A DNA stretch of 64,000 nt from DASXRU01 sp034665305 (lineage in GTDB: Bacteria; Acidobacteriota; Blastocatellia; Pyrinomonadales; Pyrinomonadaceae). The DNA is taken from positions 186,001-250,000 of the forward strand of contig JAXDFZ010000011.1 in assembly GCA_034665305.1 (NCBI GenBank), in the 5' to 3' direction. Under the pieces are notes generated by a model. The model had not been told where the DNA came from. It saw only the letters and a program-made list of their open reading frames with translations, and searched no databases. The position numbers were made by a program, and so were the translations under genes. Shown in pieces: positions 17,621 to 25,993 of the stretch (position 1 is its first letter; each line of letters starts with the position of its first letter).

Positions 17621-17869
17621 TCAGGTAGGACGTGAAAGGAATTCAGTGAGCTGGTCATCGGTGGGACGCACTACAGCCCGGCCATTTCGTTCAAACACGG
17701 GAACGAAGCGTTGCCGCGTGAGTTCATACATTGACCGTAGCGCCCCGAAGTCTTTTGCGATGTCGCGCTCGACGTACGCTATCCCATGGCCTTTCAGCCA
17801 GGCGCGCGCGGCGGAACACAACGGGCAGTTAGGCACTACGTAGAGCGTGAGTGAATTCTTAACCGTCAA
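17621..17869 (-). CDS. Glutaredoxin-like protein
   Basis: An 82-aa thioredoxin-fold protein. The strand LTLYVVPNC leads into the redox motif CPLC (residues 15-18); VPVFERNGR holds the cis-Pro equivalent (usually VP) and DDQLTEFL ends it. The likely start is TTG at 17869, inside the end of the upstream Uma2 gene, giving an 11-nt overlap. It may reduce protein or low-molecular-weight disulfides. The pairing with a Uma2 protein is unexplained. Confidence 0.8.
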   Translation of the reverse strand: MTVKNSLTLYVVPNCPLCSAARAWLKGHGIAYVERDIAKDFGALRSMYELTRQRFVPVFERNGRAVVRPTDDQLTEFLSRPT

Positions 17870-18419
17870 GCAGCACCCGCACGTTAAGCTGGAAACCCGG
17901 AAGGATTGGGGACGTCATATCAGCGCTATCCGTCAACACGGTTATCTCCTCGAGGTTCTGGCCGTGCAGTCGATAGACTTGAACAAGTCGATTCTGAGTG
18001 TCGATCACCCAGTACTCTTCGACGCCGTAGGTCGCGTAAAGCTGCCGCTTCACAATCAGGTCACGTTTACGGTTTTCGGGACCGGGGGATAGGATTTCGA
18101 TGACTAAGTCAGGCGCGCCGGCAAAGTGCTCGTCGGCCACAATAGAATCCCACCGTTCTTTTCTCACCACGACAAGATCGGGAATGACGGCGTCGTACTC
18201 ACTAAATACCGCCCCGGCTCCGGGGACAATTATGCCGATCGGATTGCTTTCGAGATAATTACCAAGTGCGACTTGTAAACGGTGCAGGACCAGTTGGTGT
18301 GGAAGTCGGGGAGCACGCGACACAAAGAGTTCTCCTCCTATCAACTCGTAGCGGTTGTTGTCGTCCGGACAGGCGTCCAGGTCTGCTACGGTCATCAGAG
18401 GCTCGATTTTTGCCGCCAT
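17859..18419 (-). CDS. Uma2-family endonuclease-like protein (DUF820)
   Basis: PD-(D/E)XK-fold family expanded in cyanobacteria and acidobacteria; biological role unknown. NRYELIGGEL (residues 22-31), VIPDLVVVRKERW (Asp81), DLVIEILSPG (Glu108) and the following RKRDLIVKR lysine make an intact nuclease-type active site. The ATG at 18419 is chosen over one at 18437 because GGAGG lies 5 nt before it. The frame overlaps the glutaredoxin start. Confidence 0.85.
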   Translation of the reverse strand: MAAKIEPLMTVADLDACPDDNNRYELIGGELFVSRAPRLPHQLVLHRLQVALGNYLESNPIGIIVPGAGAVFSEYDAVIPDLVVVRKERWDSIVADEHFAGAPDLVIEILSPGPENRKRDLIVKRQLYATYGVEEYWVIDTQNRLVQVYRLHGQNLEEITVLTDSADMTSPILPGFQLNVRVLLDG

Positions 18420-18520
18420 TTTTACCTCCATTCGCAACCGGGGCTACGAAGAGGATAATGTCCCGGATTAACCAATGACAACTACGGCGCGAAGATCGAC
18501 TCGAACACTTGATGCAAAGA

Positions 18521-20935
18521 TTAATACATGCGCGTAAGCTCGATTCCGGTGTAGTAATTCTTGAGGATCTTGTCGTAACTCCAGCCCAATTTCGCCAACC
18601 CGTACGCGCCAACCTGGCACATCCCGACACCGTGTCCCCAGCCGCGGCCGGTAAAGATAAAACCCGTCACGTGGCGATCGGTGTCATAGCGCCGGTCGAT
18701 GACGAACAGCTGTTCGCGCAGGCCGAGCGCCGAGCGGATGCGGCCGCCCCGAACGTGTGCCGTGCCATCTGTGCCGATGACTGCGAGATCAATTGCGCGC
18801 CGCGAGGAGCCACGGGCCACAACCCGCAAATCCGTAATTGAGCCGATACCGCGCACTGAACGACCCAAACGCGACTGTACCTCGCCGGTCGAGAGTTCAT
18901 TGGTCCAGTTCGTATACGGTGAAGAGCGCTCAGCGGACGCGCCGTTCGGGGCCGGCTTAACTTCCAGGTAATCGACTTCACCCTTCCCATCGACATGAAA
19001 GCCCACCGGCTCTCCGCCGACGAGGGCCACGGAACGCATCTGGTACAGGCCCTCGCCCAATTGCCGAAACAGATAAACGTCGCGGCTGACTACGATCGGT
19101 TGGTCTTTGCCTTTGTTGGAACGAAGAATCAAAGCTCCCCCGGCAGTTGGCCGCGCATTGCCTTTTTGTAGCTGAACTAAACCCCGCGCTTCGAGCAGGC
19201 GCGCAATGGTATGCAGCACGCGCGCGCGCGACATGGGTTCGCGGGGACGCATCGTCGCATCCGGATAGAGCGAAAGATAACCATCGCGCAACAGCATGGC
19301 GACGTCGGCGCGATTCGCGTCCGGCAATTGTTCCGCGTCGCGAAAAGCCAGCAGGTACTCGACGTCGGTGTTATTCAAAAGGACGTCAGCCCGCGTGTCT
19401 CCGTAAACTGCCGCCGCCAGCGCGGTGCTGAACGCGCCGGGTTTCGTTGCCTCGTCCGGCACACTCGGTGCAGGTTGTTTCGTCAGACGCGAAACATTTG
19501 TGAGCCAGTCGCGCACCTCTCCGTTGTTCACGTGACCGGCAAGCCAGGAGTCGGAAACTTTTTCCGGGAGGGGAAAGTTGTTCACGGAAAGCAGGGCCAC
19601 GTCGCGCAAAACAGCAGCGTTCTGATCGTCCTTAACCTCGGGGAGATCTCGCGAGGTCTTAATGATGAAAGGCGCAAACGCTGCCTTTCCCTCGGCCCCG
19701 CATTCTCGTCCGCGCAAATAGGGCGCCGCGTTGTTGAATATGTTTTCGGAGTCTTCCGTGCGGCCGCCGCAGGTTGACGTGTAGACGGCATTGATCGGCT
19801 CGCCTTCATAAGTAGCCACGAGTCCGCGAGTCTCATCGACGGCCCGCGATGAAAGTGGATGCTCGCTGGAAAGGCCGCGATAAACCTGCGAACGAATCGT
19901 GGGCAACAGGTCGAAACCGGCGGAAGCGAACTGACCTTTGTTCTTCAAGGCGTAAGTGCGCGCCGCAATCGCTTGTGCTTTCAGGGCTTCGATGGCCGGA
20001 TATCCGCCGGGCGATAATTCATTTGGCACCACGCCCTTTACGTAATCCTCCAGACCGATGACGTTGACAACCGTCAGGGCGCCGCGCGGATTTGCAAAAA
20101 CTTCGATCCGCCCGCGATAGGGCTTGTCATTGAAACGCACCGGCGCATTCACTTCATCATCTGAGCCAAAAGCAATGGGCGCGCTGGATGTCAGCAACGG
20201 CGTTACGCCGCGGGCGAAAGCAACGAGTTCTCTGGTGGGCACGCTGGGTCGCGAGATGTTTCTTACCGGGGCAGCATTCGACGACGGCGCCATCGCCCGT
20301 GTGCCTGACTCCGACTTTGCAGCGGCGGCGCGGGAATTTGAATCGGAATCGGATCGCGACGATGCGGTTACGATGTTTGCAGTGAAGCCGGCTTCTTCCA
20401 GTTTTGCGCGCACGTCTTCCGCCTCCGGGCGCGACGGTCTGGAGCCGGCAATGACCCGCCACAGATTCGTGCCCATGACCGGCACGAGTTCGGGATCATC
20501 GTCGGTTACTTCCTTTACCTGACTTGAAAACCGTTCCGCCTCGTCCTTCATGAAAGAACCGGCAAGTTCCAGGCGGTACAATTCGCGATCGTTTGCGGCC
20601 GGAGGGGAAAGAAATCTCGATTCGATTCGCACCCGCGTCGTGTCCAACGGAAGGGGCGCAGCGTTCGGCACCGACGCGTTCATCAAATGGCCGGTGGTGG
20701 AGATGGTGGCCGCACGCAAGTCTGTAGCAAGACCAATGCGCACCGACGGTTCCGTTCCGAGTTGGGCAAGCTGCAGGCCGTCAGCGGCAGGAACGGGCCA
20801 GGCCGGTGGAGCGGCTTCACGGGTTTGGCGGACACGCGTTTCCTGAGCCGGCAGCCGGTAAACGGAAAAGAACGGCGCGATAGCCAGACTCGTCGTGACG
20901 ATGCCGATGATTGCTTGCAAGCGAAGATTGCGCAT
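18521..20935 (-). CDS. Exported SpoIID/LytB-domain protein
   Basis: An 804-aa protein with an N-terminal signal or anchor (about residues 7-29). A SPOR-like region (about 115-190) is followed by a Ser/Ala-rich linker. The SpoIID lytic transglycosylase-type core starts at about 290 with GLEDYVKGVVPNELS (putative catalytic Glu306) and EALKAQAIAARTYALK. Further on, TSTCGGRTEDSENIF and the C-terminal GRGWGHGVGMCQVGAYGLA complete the pattern. The core is interrupted by a long insertion (about residues 400-640). In spore formers SpoIID cleaves denuded glycan; outside them a role in peptidoglycan turnover is inferred. Confidence 0.88.
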   Translation of the reverse strand: MRNLRLQAIIGIVTTSLAIAPFFSVYRLPAQETRVRQTREAAPPAWPVPAADGLQLAQLGTEPSVRIGLATDLRAATISTTGHLMNASVPNAAPLPLDTTRVRIESRFLSPPAANDRELYRLELAGSFMKDEAERFSSQVKEVTDDDPELVPVMGTNLWRVIAGSRPSRPEAEDVRAKLEEAGFTANIVTASSRSDSDSNSRAAAAKSESGTRAMAPSSNAAPVRNISRPSVPTRELVAFARGVTPLLTSSAPIAFGSDDEVNAPVRFNDKPYRGRIEVFANPRGALTVVNVIGLEDYVKGVVPNELSPGGYPAIEALKAQAIAARTYALKNKGQFASAGFDLLPTIRSQVYRGLSSEHPLSSRAVDETRGLVATYEGEPINAVYTSTCGGRTEDSENIFNNAAPYLRGRECGAEGKAAFAPFIIKTSRDLPEVKDDQNAAVLRDVALLSVNNFPLPEKVSDSWLAGHVNNGEVRDWLTNVSRLTKQPAPSVPDEATKPGAFSTALAAAVYGDTRADVLLNNTDVEYLLAFRDAEQLPDANRADVAMLLRDGYLSLYPDATMRPREPMSRARVLHTIARLLEARGLVQLQKGNARPTAGGALILRSNKGKDQPIVVSRDVYLFRQLGEGLYQMRSVALVGGEPVGFHVDGKGEVDYLEVKPAPNGASAERSSPYTNWTNELSTGEVQSRLGRSVRGIGSITDLRVVARGSSRRAIDLAVIGTDGTAHVRGGRIRSALGLREQLFVIDRRYDTDRHVTGFIFTGRGWGHGVGMCQVGAYGLAKLGWSYDKILKNYYTGIELTRMY

Positions 20936-21048
20936 AGCGAACCAGGTAGTAACAGCTCGAGGCCGTCCGGGGGATGACGACGGTCTATGTTACTACATTT
21001 GCGCAACCCCTACGCGCGCGATGTTAGTGAAGCGAAAAAGTTAACCGT

Positions 21049-21594
21049 TCATTGAAACCGTTCACGCACCGTGGCTACGAAGACAGCGGCTCCGACAAGT
21101 CCGATGGTGCCGGCGACTATGAACGGTGTGGCGGGTGTAATCTTCCAAGCAGTCCACCGATGGCCGCCGCGGGCGTGATGGCCAAGCTGCGCATGAGATA
21201 GTAAAGACCGACGGTGCGGGCACGCACTTCCGGCTGCGCCAAGTCCACGATCATGGCCTTGCGCGCTGGTTCGCCTATTTCGCGGAGGCCGCCGATGATG
21301 AACGCCATTACCAGTCCCGCAAACCCGCCGGCGAGGACGATAGTTACGGAAAGAGGGCGAAGCAAAAAAAGGTGGCAATAACGAAGGGGCGGCGGCCAAT
21401 GCGGTCAGCAAACTCTGCGGCCGGAAGGTACACGAGAATTGACGTCGTAATTTGAATTGCGATCAGGATGCCGAATCGCGCGACGCTCACGTGCAGGACG
21501 TTGGTGACATACAGGATTACAAAGACTCCAGCCATGCCTTCACAGGTGCGAATGATAATTCGCACTTTCAGTGCTGGCACGTTCGCGCTCGGCC
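21049..21594 (-). pseudogene. MFS transporter remnant (C-terminal half, two frameshifts)
   Basis: Three reading frames in series encode the second half of a major facilitator: VFVILYVTNVLHVS...PAAEFADRIGRRPF, then VTIVLAGGFAG...PARKAMIVDLAQPEVRARTV, then ITPATPFIVAGTIGLVGA. Adding one T to the T7 run (complement of 21364-21370) and one T near 21147 would rejoin them. The N-terminal half is missing: the frame runs upstream into a palindromic repeat at 21595-21644. The truncation argues for a true pseudogene, although the two homopolymer shifts alone could be sequencing errors. Confidence 0.8.
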
Positions 21595-21644
21595 AACCCC
21601 TGGGCAGCAGGCCCAGGCTATTACATTTCGCGCCGTTGGCGCTT
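21595..21644. repeat. Palindromic repeat at the break in the MFS gene
   Basis: Contains ACCCCTGGGCAGCAGGCCCAGG and then TTACATTTCGCGCCGTTGGC: two adjacent self-complementary segments (CCTGGGC/GCCCAGG and GCGCC/GGCGC). The surviving MFS coding sequence begins at its edge. The 80 bp to the next gene hold nothing recognisable. Confidence 0.6.
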
Positions 21645-21730
21645 GAAAAGACGACTGCATCTTTACTCGAGCTTACTTTTGAGACGCTTTCGGGAAGGGA
21701 TGATGCTTCACTCGCTAACCGCGCTCGCTG

Positions 21731-22846
21731 TCACGCTCGCTGATCCAGCGCTTTGACCGCGAGACTGTGAAATTGTCGGCGCACGCCATTGATGTTGGCG
21801 AAGGGTAGGGAGGCGACGTGCGTCCGGTTCGTCAGCAGTAAAAAAACGCGGTCGCTATTAGGATCGATCCAGCAACTGGTTCCGGTAAAACCCGTGTGAC
21901 CAAAAGCGTCCGGCGGAAGATCAGGACCGGCGCTTGAGTCTTTGGTAGCAGCGAGTTGCCACGCAATCGAACGCGCCTCGTTCAAACCATCCGTCATGTT
22001 CGTGCGAAAGAGTTCGCAGGTTTTGGCTGACAGTAATTGCGATTGTTTGCCGAGGAACTGATTAGCAAGACTTAACGTTTCCGCCGCGCTCGAAAACAAT
22101 CCCGCATGTCCGGCTGCGCCGCCGAGGAAATGTGCGTTGCCGTCGTGAACTTCTCCCCAAATCAAATTGGCACGCCAATTCGGGTAGGGACGATCCGGCA
22201 TGTCGCGTTCGCACATGTCGCGCTCGTAGCTGTTGCCGTTCTCGCACGCGGCAACTTCAGTTTGCAGGGCGGCGGCGGGATTGAAGAAGGTTCGCTGCAG
22301 TCGCAACGGTTGGAGGATTTCCTTTCCGGCTAGTTCCACCAGGCGGTGTCCGGTTAAACGCTCTAAAAAAAATCCGAGCGCAATAAAATTAAGATCGCTG
22401 TAGACAACTTTCGTGCCCGGCGGGTTCTCAAGTGTTTCCCCGGCAATCGCACCCAGCGCGGCTTCCGGTTCGCCGCCGGAGGTAAGGTACAGCGGCCGCC
22501 ACGCCGGCAGTCCGGACGTGTGCACCAGCAACTGCCGCACTGTGATGGCATGTTTATCGGTGCGATCAAACTCGCCCAGATAATTTGCCAGCGTACTATC
22601 GAGCGTTAGTTTACCCGCTTCGATCAAACGTGCGCACAATAAACCCGTAACTAAAGGCTTTGTCAGGGACGCCAGGTCGTAGATTGTTTGCAGCGTCGCC
22701 GCATGCCGGGGTTCGCGCACTGCCTCGCCGAGCGCGTCGCTGAAAACAATCTCGTTTTTTTGCGCTACGAGGTAGACGGCTGAAGGAAAATCGCCGGCGG
22801 CGATGCGCGACGAAAGCAGGGAAGTGATATCAGGGTCCGGCGTCAT
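21731..22846 (-). CDS. Serine hydrolase, beta-lactamase class C / PBP4* family
   Basis: A 371-aa penicillin-binding-type serine hydrolase. SLTK (residues 60-63) is the SxxK nucleophile/base motif, VVYSDLNF holds the Tyr motif as YSD, and GHTGFTGTS near the C-terminus takes the place of KTG. No signal peptide is visible, so it may be cytoplasmic. Members act as esterases, D-amino peptidases or peptidoglycan enzymes; substrate not predictable. A heptad repeat ends 6-7 nt before its ATG. Confidence 0.87.
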   Translation of the reverse strand: MTPDPDITSLLSSRIAAGDFPSAVYLVAQKNEIVFSDALGEAVREPRHAATLQTIYDLASLTKPLVTGLLCARLIEAGKLTLDSTLANYLGEFDRTDKHAITVRQLLVHTSGLPAWRPLYLTSGGEPEAALGAIAGETLENPPGTKVVYSDLNFIALGFFLERLTGHRLVELAGKEILQPLRLQRTFFNPAAALQTEVAACENGNSYERDMCERDMPDRPYPNWRANLIWGEVHDGNAHFLGGAAGHAGLFSSAAETLSLANQFLGKQSQLLSAKTCELFRTNMTDGLNEARSIAWQLAATKDSSAGPDLPPDAFGHTGFTGTSCWIDPNSDRVFLLLTNRTHVASLPFANINGVRRQFHSLAVKALDQRA

Positions 22847-22852
22847 GTGATT

Positions 22853-22988
22853 ACCGATTGCGGGTTGCGGATTGCGGAATCAAGAACCCGCAGAAAAAAT
22901 GTGCTCCGTAAGATCTTTGATAAACCTTCCCTATTCGCAGTGTTCGTAGATTCCGCAATCCGCAATCCGCAATCCGAATTCCGCAATC
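22853..22988. repeat. Inverted heptad-repeat array, CCGCAAT family
   Basis: On the plus strand ATTGCGGGTTGCGGATTGCG (22857 onward) is matched by CCGCAATCCGCAATCCGCAA (near 22952) followed by CCGAATTCCGCAATC. Unit length is 7 bp in both halves. It lies between the Gfo/Idh stop and the serine hydrolase start, both on the minus strand, and abuts both. The frame starting at 22847 on the plus strand is repeat-encoded and was not called. Confidence 0.85.
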
Positions 22989-23955
22989 AGATGACGCCGG
23001 CGTGCGCGGTGTGCTCTTCGATTCTTTGCAGCGCCCATAATGCGAGAACCAGCGCTCGCCGTCCGTCGGCGCCGGAAACAGGCACAGCAGAATTGGTGGT
23101 CACAGCTTCGATGAAGGCCGCGATCTCAGCGCGCAACGGCTCGACGTCAATAACATCAAGATTTTGTACGTGGACTCCGGGCCACGCGCCGTCCATTGCC
23201 GGCGGTGCCAGGCTGCTGACTGAAGCGCGCTTGGTCGCGTAGTCAATTGCTACATAATCCCGCGGTTGAAAAAAGCGCATCTTGCGAATCTTCTCTGTGC
23301 CGACTCGCGAAGCCGTGATGTTTGCAACGGCTCCGGATGCAAACTCCAGGCGCGCATTGGCCGCATCGATGCGGTCGGTCAGGATCGGGATTCCCACAGC
23401 ATGGAGGCTGGTAACTTCTATGTCGGCGCCTACCAGCCATTGAACGATATCAAGATCGTGAATCATCAAATCCAGGACCACGTCGATGTCGAGTGAACGG
23501 GCCGTGAACTCGCCGACCCGATGGATTTCAAAATACAGAGGATTGCGAACGTGTGGCCGCAACGCGATGAGGGCGGGGTTATAGCGCTCCAGGTGGCCCA
23601 CTTGCAGCAGGGCGCCAGTCTTCGCTGCTGCGGCAATCATGCGATCGGCTTCCTCGACGGTGCGCGAGATCGGCTTTTCCACCAGGACGTGAATGCCGGC
23701 TTCGAGCAATCCGCAAGCGATCTCGCAATGCGATTGCGTAGGCACTGCCAGACTGACCGCATCCACCTGGCCAATCAATGTGCGCCAGTCGGTGGTCCAT
23801 CCCGTTTCTCTTTCAGCGGCGATTGAACGCGCGGTCTCCTCGTTCAAGTCGCACACCGATACGAAGCGATTGTGTCCCTCCGCGGCCAGCGTCGCGTGGA
23901 TGCGGGCATGTTGCCGGCCCAGGTGGCCCACGCCAATGACGGCAGTGCGTAACAT
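22987..23955 (-). CDS. Gfo/Idh/MocA oxidoreductase, GnnA-like
   Basis: NAD(P)-dependent sugar oxidoreductase, 322 aa from the ATG at 23955 (a longer frame has no family-like N-terminus). The Rossmann loop is AVIGVGHLGRQHAR; VEKPISRTVEEAD carries the EKP motif; VVLDLMIHDLDIVQWL is the catalytic His region. The segments LQVGHLERYNPA and GAVANITASRVGTEKIRKMR resemble the GnnA group, which oxidises UDP-GlcNAc at C3 for lipid A with amide-linked acyl chains. That specific role is inference; no lpx gene is in the window. Confidence 0.85.
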   Translation of the reverse strand: MLRTAVIGVGHLGRQHARIHATLAAEGHNRFVSVCDLNEETARSIAAERETGWTTDWRTLIGQVDAVSLAVPTQSHCEIACGLLEAGIHVLVEKPISRTVEEADRMIAAAAKTGALLQVGHLERYNPALIALRPHVRNPLYFEIHRVGEFTARSLDIDVVLDLMIHDLDIVQWLVGADIEVTSLHAVGIPILTDRIDAANARLEFASGAVANITASRVGTEKIRKMRFFQPRDYVAIDYATKRASVSSLAPPAMDGAWPGVHVQNLDVIDVEPLRAEIAAFIEAVTTNSAVPVSGADGRRALVLALWALQRIEEHTAHAGVI

Positions 23956-24001
23956 ATTCAATGGATCATCACCTTCGATTATTTGGGAGATAAGAAGGGA
24001 A

Positions 24002-24961
24002 CTAGGGCGCGCCGCGCAGGGCTTTATCGAAAAAATCAATTACCCGGCGATCGTATCCTTCACCAATCTGCCCGGTGGCCGAAGGAAGATTTAGTCCACT
24101 CAGGGGCAAGTCAGTTTTTGTCTCCACGACACTTTGTGAAAAGCAGCGCTCGAGTCTGGACGTAGATTCGCGCAGGTAGCCGGCGTCGTCTCCGGAGAGG
24201 AGCAGAACACGTTTGCCACGCAAACTCGCCGCCACGTCGCACGCCGGCGAGTTTTGATATTTGCCCAGGAAGTACACACGCATCCCGGTGCGAGCGAGTT
24301 TTCGGAATAGCCGGTTGTCGATTCCACTGCGCACGGCACTCGTCGCGTTAACCAGATCGTCGGGGGACGCCGGCACGGAATCAAGCACCAGGGCGCGCAC
24401 TACATCTTGTCTCGCGGCCGCGCCTAAGGCGGCATAAGCACCTAACTCCGCTCCGTACAATCCGATCATGTCTCCGGTTTGGCGCTCGCCGGTCGGAGTT
24501 TTCAAGGATCGAACATAATCCACTGCCGCCGCCGCGTCCTCCATTTCACTGCCGCCAAACGATGTCAGTTTAACTGGAGGGGTTGGCCCATGTCCGCGCA
24601 GATCGGGCCACAACACCGTGAAGTTGGTTGCTTCATTCAGTTTCACACTCAGATTCAACAGCCACGAACGGTCGGCGCCATAGCGATGAAATAGAATCAC
24701 GGCCGGCGCGCCGGGTGTGCCGCGAATTAGCCAGCCGCGCGCAGTGGTCCCATCCCGGTTGGGCCAGGTTTCATCTGTAGCCTTCAAGGGACTACTTAAT
24801 TGGGCAAAAGTTGCGGGAGTAACCAGGTAGGGTTGTTGCGGCGGGCGCGTGATGCTCTTGACGAGCCAACCGGTCACGCCGGCCACGGCCAGGAAAAGCA
24901 GCAGCGCGATCGGCAACATTGCTTTTACAAACCGCGTTCCTAGTATTCTTCGGCGAGCCAT
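24002..24961 (-). CDS. Membrane-anchored alpha/beta-hydrolase-fold protein lacking the catalytic Ser
   Basis: A 319-aa protein with an N-terminal hydrophobic anchor (residues 14-36) and an alpha/beta-hydrolase body (AVILFHRYGADRSW, VLWPDLRGHG, VRALVLDSVPASP). The nucleophile elbow reads GLYGAELGAYAAL: Glu172 replaces the Ser of G-x-S-x-G. The usual late His is also not evident (IGEGYDRRVIDFF). It is therefore probably not a normal hydrolase. It lies 46 nt upstream of the Gfo/Idh gene and may be cotranscribed with it. Confidence 0.8.
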   Translation of the reverse strand: MARRRILGTRFVKAMLPIALLLFLAVAGVTGWLVKSITRPPQQPYLVTPATFAQLSSPLKATDETWPNRDGTTARGWLIRGTPGAPAVILFHRYGADRSWLLNLSVKLNEATNFTVLWPDLRGHGPTPPVKLTSFGGSEMEDAAAAVDYVRSLKTPTGERQTGDMIGLYGAELGAYAALGAAARQDVVRALVLDSVPASPDDLVNATSAVRSGIDNRLFRKLARTGMRVYFLGKYQNSPACDVAASLRGKRVLLLSGDDAGYLRESTSRLERCFSQSVVETKTDLPLSGLNLPSATGQIGEGYDRRVIDFFDKALRGAP

Positions 24962-25007
24962 GGTCGGGGGGATTATGAAGGATGAGTTGTAAAAGCGGAA
25001 GTTTAAA

Positions 25008-25643
25008 TTACTGTGGGTCAGAACCAGCGGCTCTGAGGGCTCGCGCGTAGTCAGCGGGCGAATTAACGTTCATAAAGAAGTTTACGGCGCCGGGGAGGTG
25101 GTCCAACTCCGCCTGTGGCACCCAGCGGGTTTTGACTGCGGCCAATAGCGCCCGCGGTTTGCGTTCGCCCGCAGCGATCAGCTTAGCCGCTACCGGCAAA
25201 CAGAGTTCGGTGCGATAAAGCGCGCAGAGTGGTTGCTGGCGGCCGTCGCTTTGTACCGGAACTACCGCGTCAAATCCTTCCCGCAGTCTGGCCATGTGCC
25301 TGAAGAGATCGCGGGAGACGAAAGGGAGATCGCAGGCCACGACCGCGGCCCAGGTCGCGGTGCAGGCGGCGAGCGCCGTGTGCAAGCCTCCTAACGCGCC
25401 CCAGCCCGGGCGGATATCGGGCACGTTACTCAATTCCGCCCGTTCGCCGTTGGTCCCACCCGTTGCACCGACGAGTTTAATCGAGGGCGAAATCGCCGAT
25501 AGAGCCGAGGCGATTAACTCGACAAACGACCGGCCTTCGAGTTTTAGCCGGGCTTTGTCGGACCCCATCCGGCTTGAGGCGCCTCCGATTAGGATGAAAG
25601 CCTCTATATCGTCAAGTACTGTTGTGAGGGTGCGTCCGGACAT
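25008..25643 (-). CDS. mobA: Molybdenum cofactor guanylyltransferase
   Basis: Links GMP to molybdopterin to give the MGD form of the cofactor. The nucleotide-binding signature FILIGGASSRMGSDKARL is at residues 16-33; DIRPGWGALGGLHTAL and VVACDLPFVSRDL (metal-binding Asp) follow. The length is 211 aa. mogA, another molybdopterin gene, is at 55540, far from it. Confidence 0.93.
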   Translation of the reverse strand: MSGRTLTTVLDDIEAFILIGGASSRMGSDKARLKLEGRSFVELIASALSAISPSIKLVGATGGTNGERAELSNVPDIRPGWGALGGLHTALAACTATWAAVVACDLPFVSRDLFRHMARLREGFDAVVPVQSDGRQQPLCALYRTELCLPVAAKLIAAGERKPRALLAAVKTRWVPQAELDHLPGAVNFFMNVNSPADYARALRAAGSDPQ

Positions 25644-25672
25644 TGGCTAATCGATAGCACTAAGAGATCTTT

Positions 25673-25773
25673 TTCCCCGAAGGGGTTAAATAATCCAGCC
25701 CGGGGTAACACCCTGGGGAAACTTTTCCCAGGGTTGTTACCCTGGGCTAGGTTCTGATACGCCTTCGGCGTAA
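25673..25773. repeat. CCCAGGGTNACACCCTGGG palindrome element, copy 1
   Basis: Contains CCCCGAAGGGG, then GCCCGGGGTAACACCCTGGG, then CCCAGGGTTGTTACCCTGGG, then ACGCCTTCGGCGT. Related elements lie at 39797-39986 and 55295-55488. It occupies the centre of the 350-bp gene-free space 25644-25993; the remaining 220 bp before the next gene show no clear signal. Confidence 0.8.
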
Positions 25774-25993
25774 CAGCGTCGCTCTATCGCACCTTCAGAG
25801 GGCTTCTGTCACCGCAGCACTTCGACCTAAATAGTTAGCCGTTCAATTCAAAGGCACTTCAAACAAAATCATCGGCGGACAGGCAATGAATCGTTAGTGA
25901 CCCGCATCAAAATTTCGCGGAACTCGCCGTTCTGATTCTACTTTGCATCCAATTAAGCTATATTCGCCACGGACCGCCGGGGAACTTGATTTT

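Noticed and set aside
21049..21594. Three separate small genes in place of the MFS remnant
   Set aside because: Together they spell one transporter half in order, separated by single-base shifts in T runs.
22847..23242. Plus-strand frame opposite the Gfo/Idh gene
   Set aside because: It begins in heptad repeat and is antisense to a well-supported enzyme gene.
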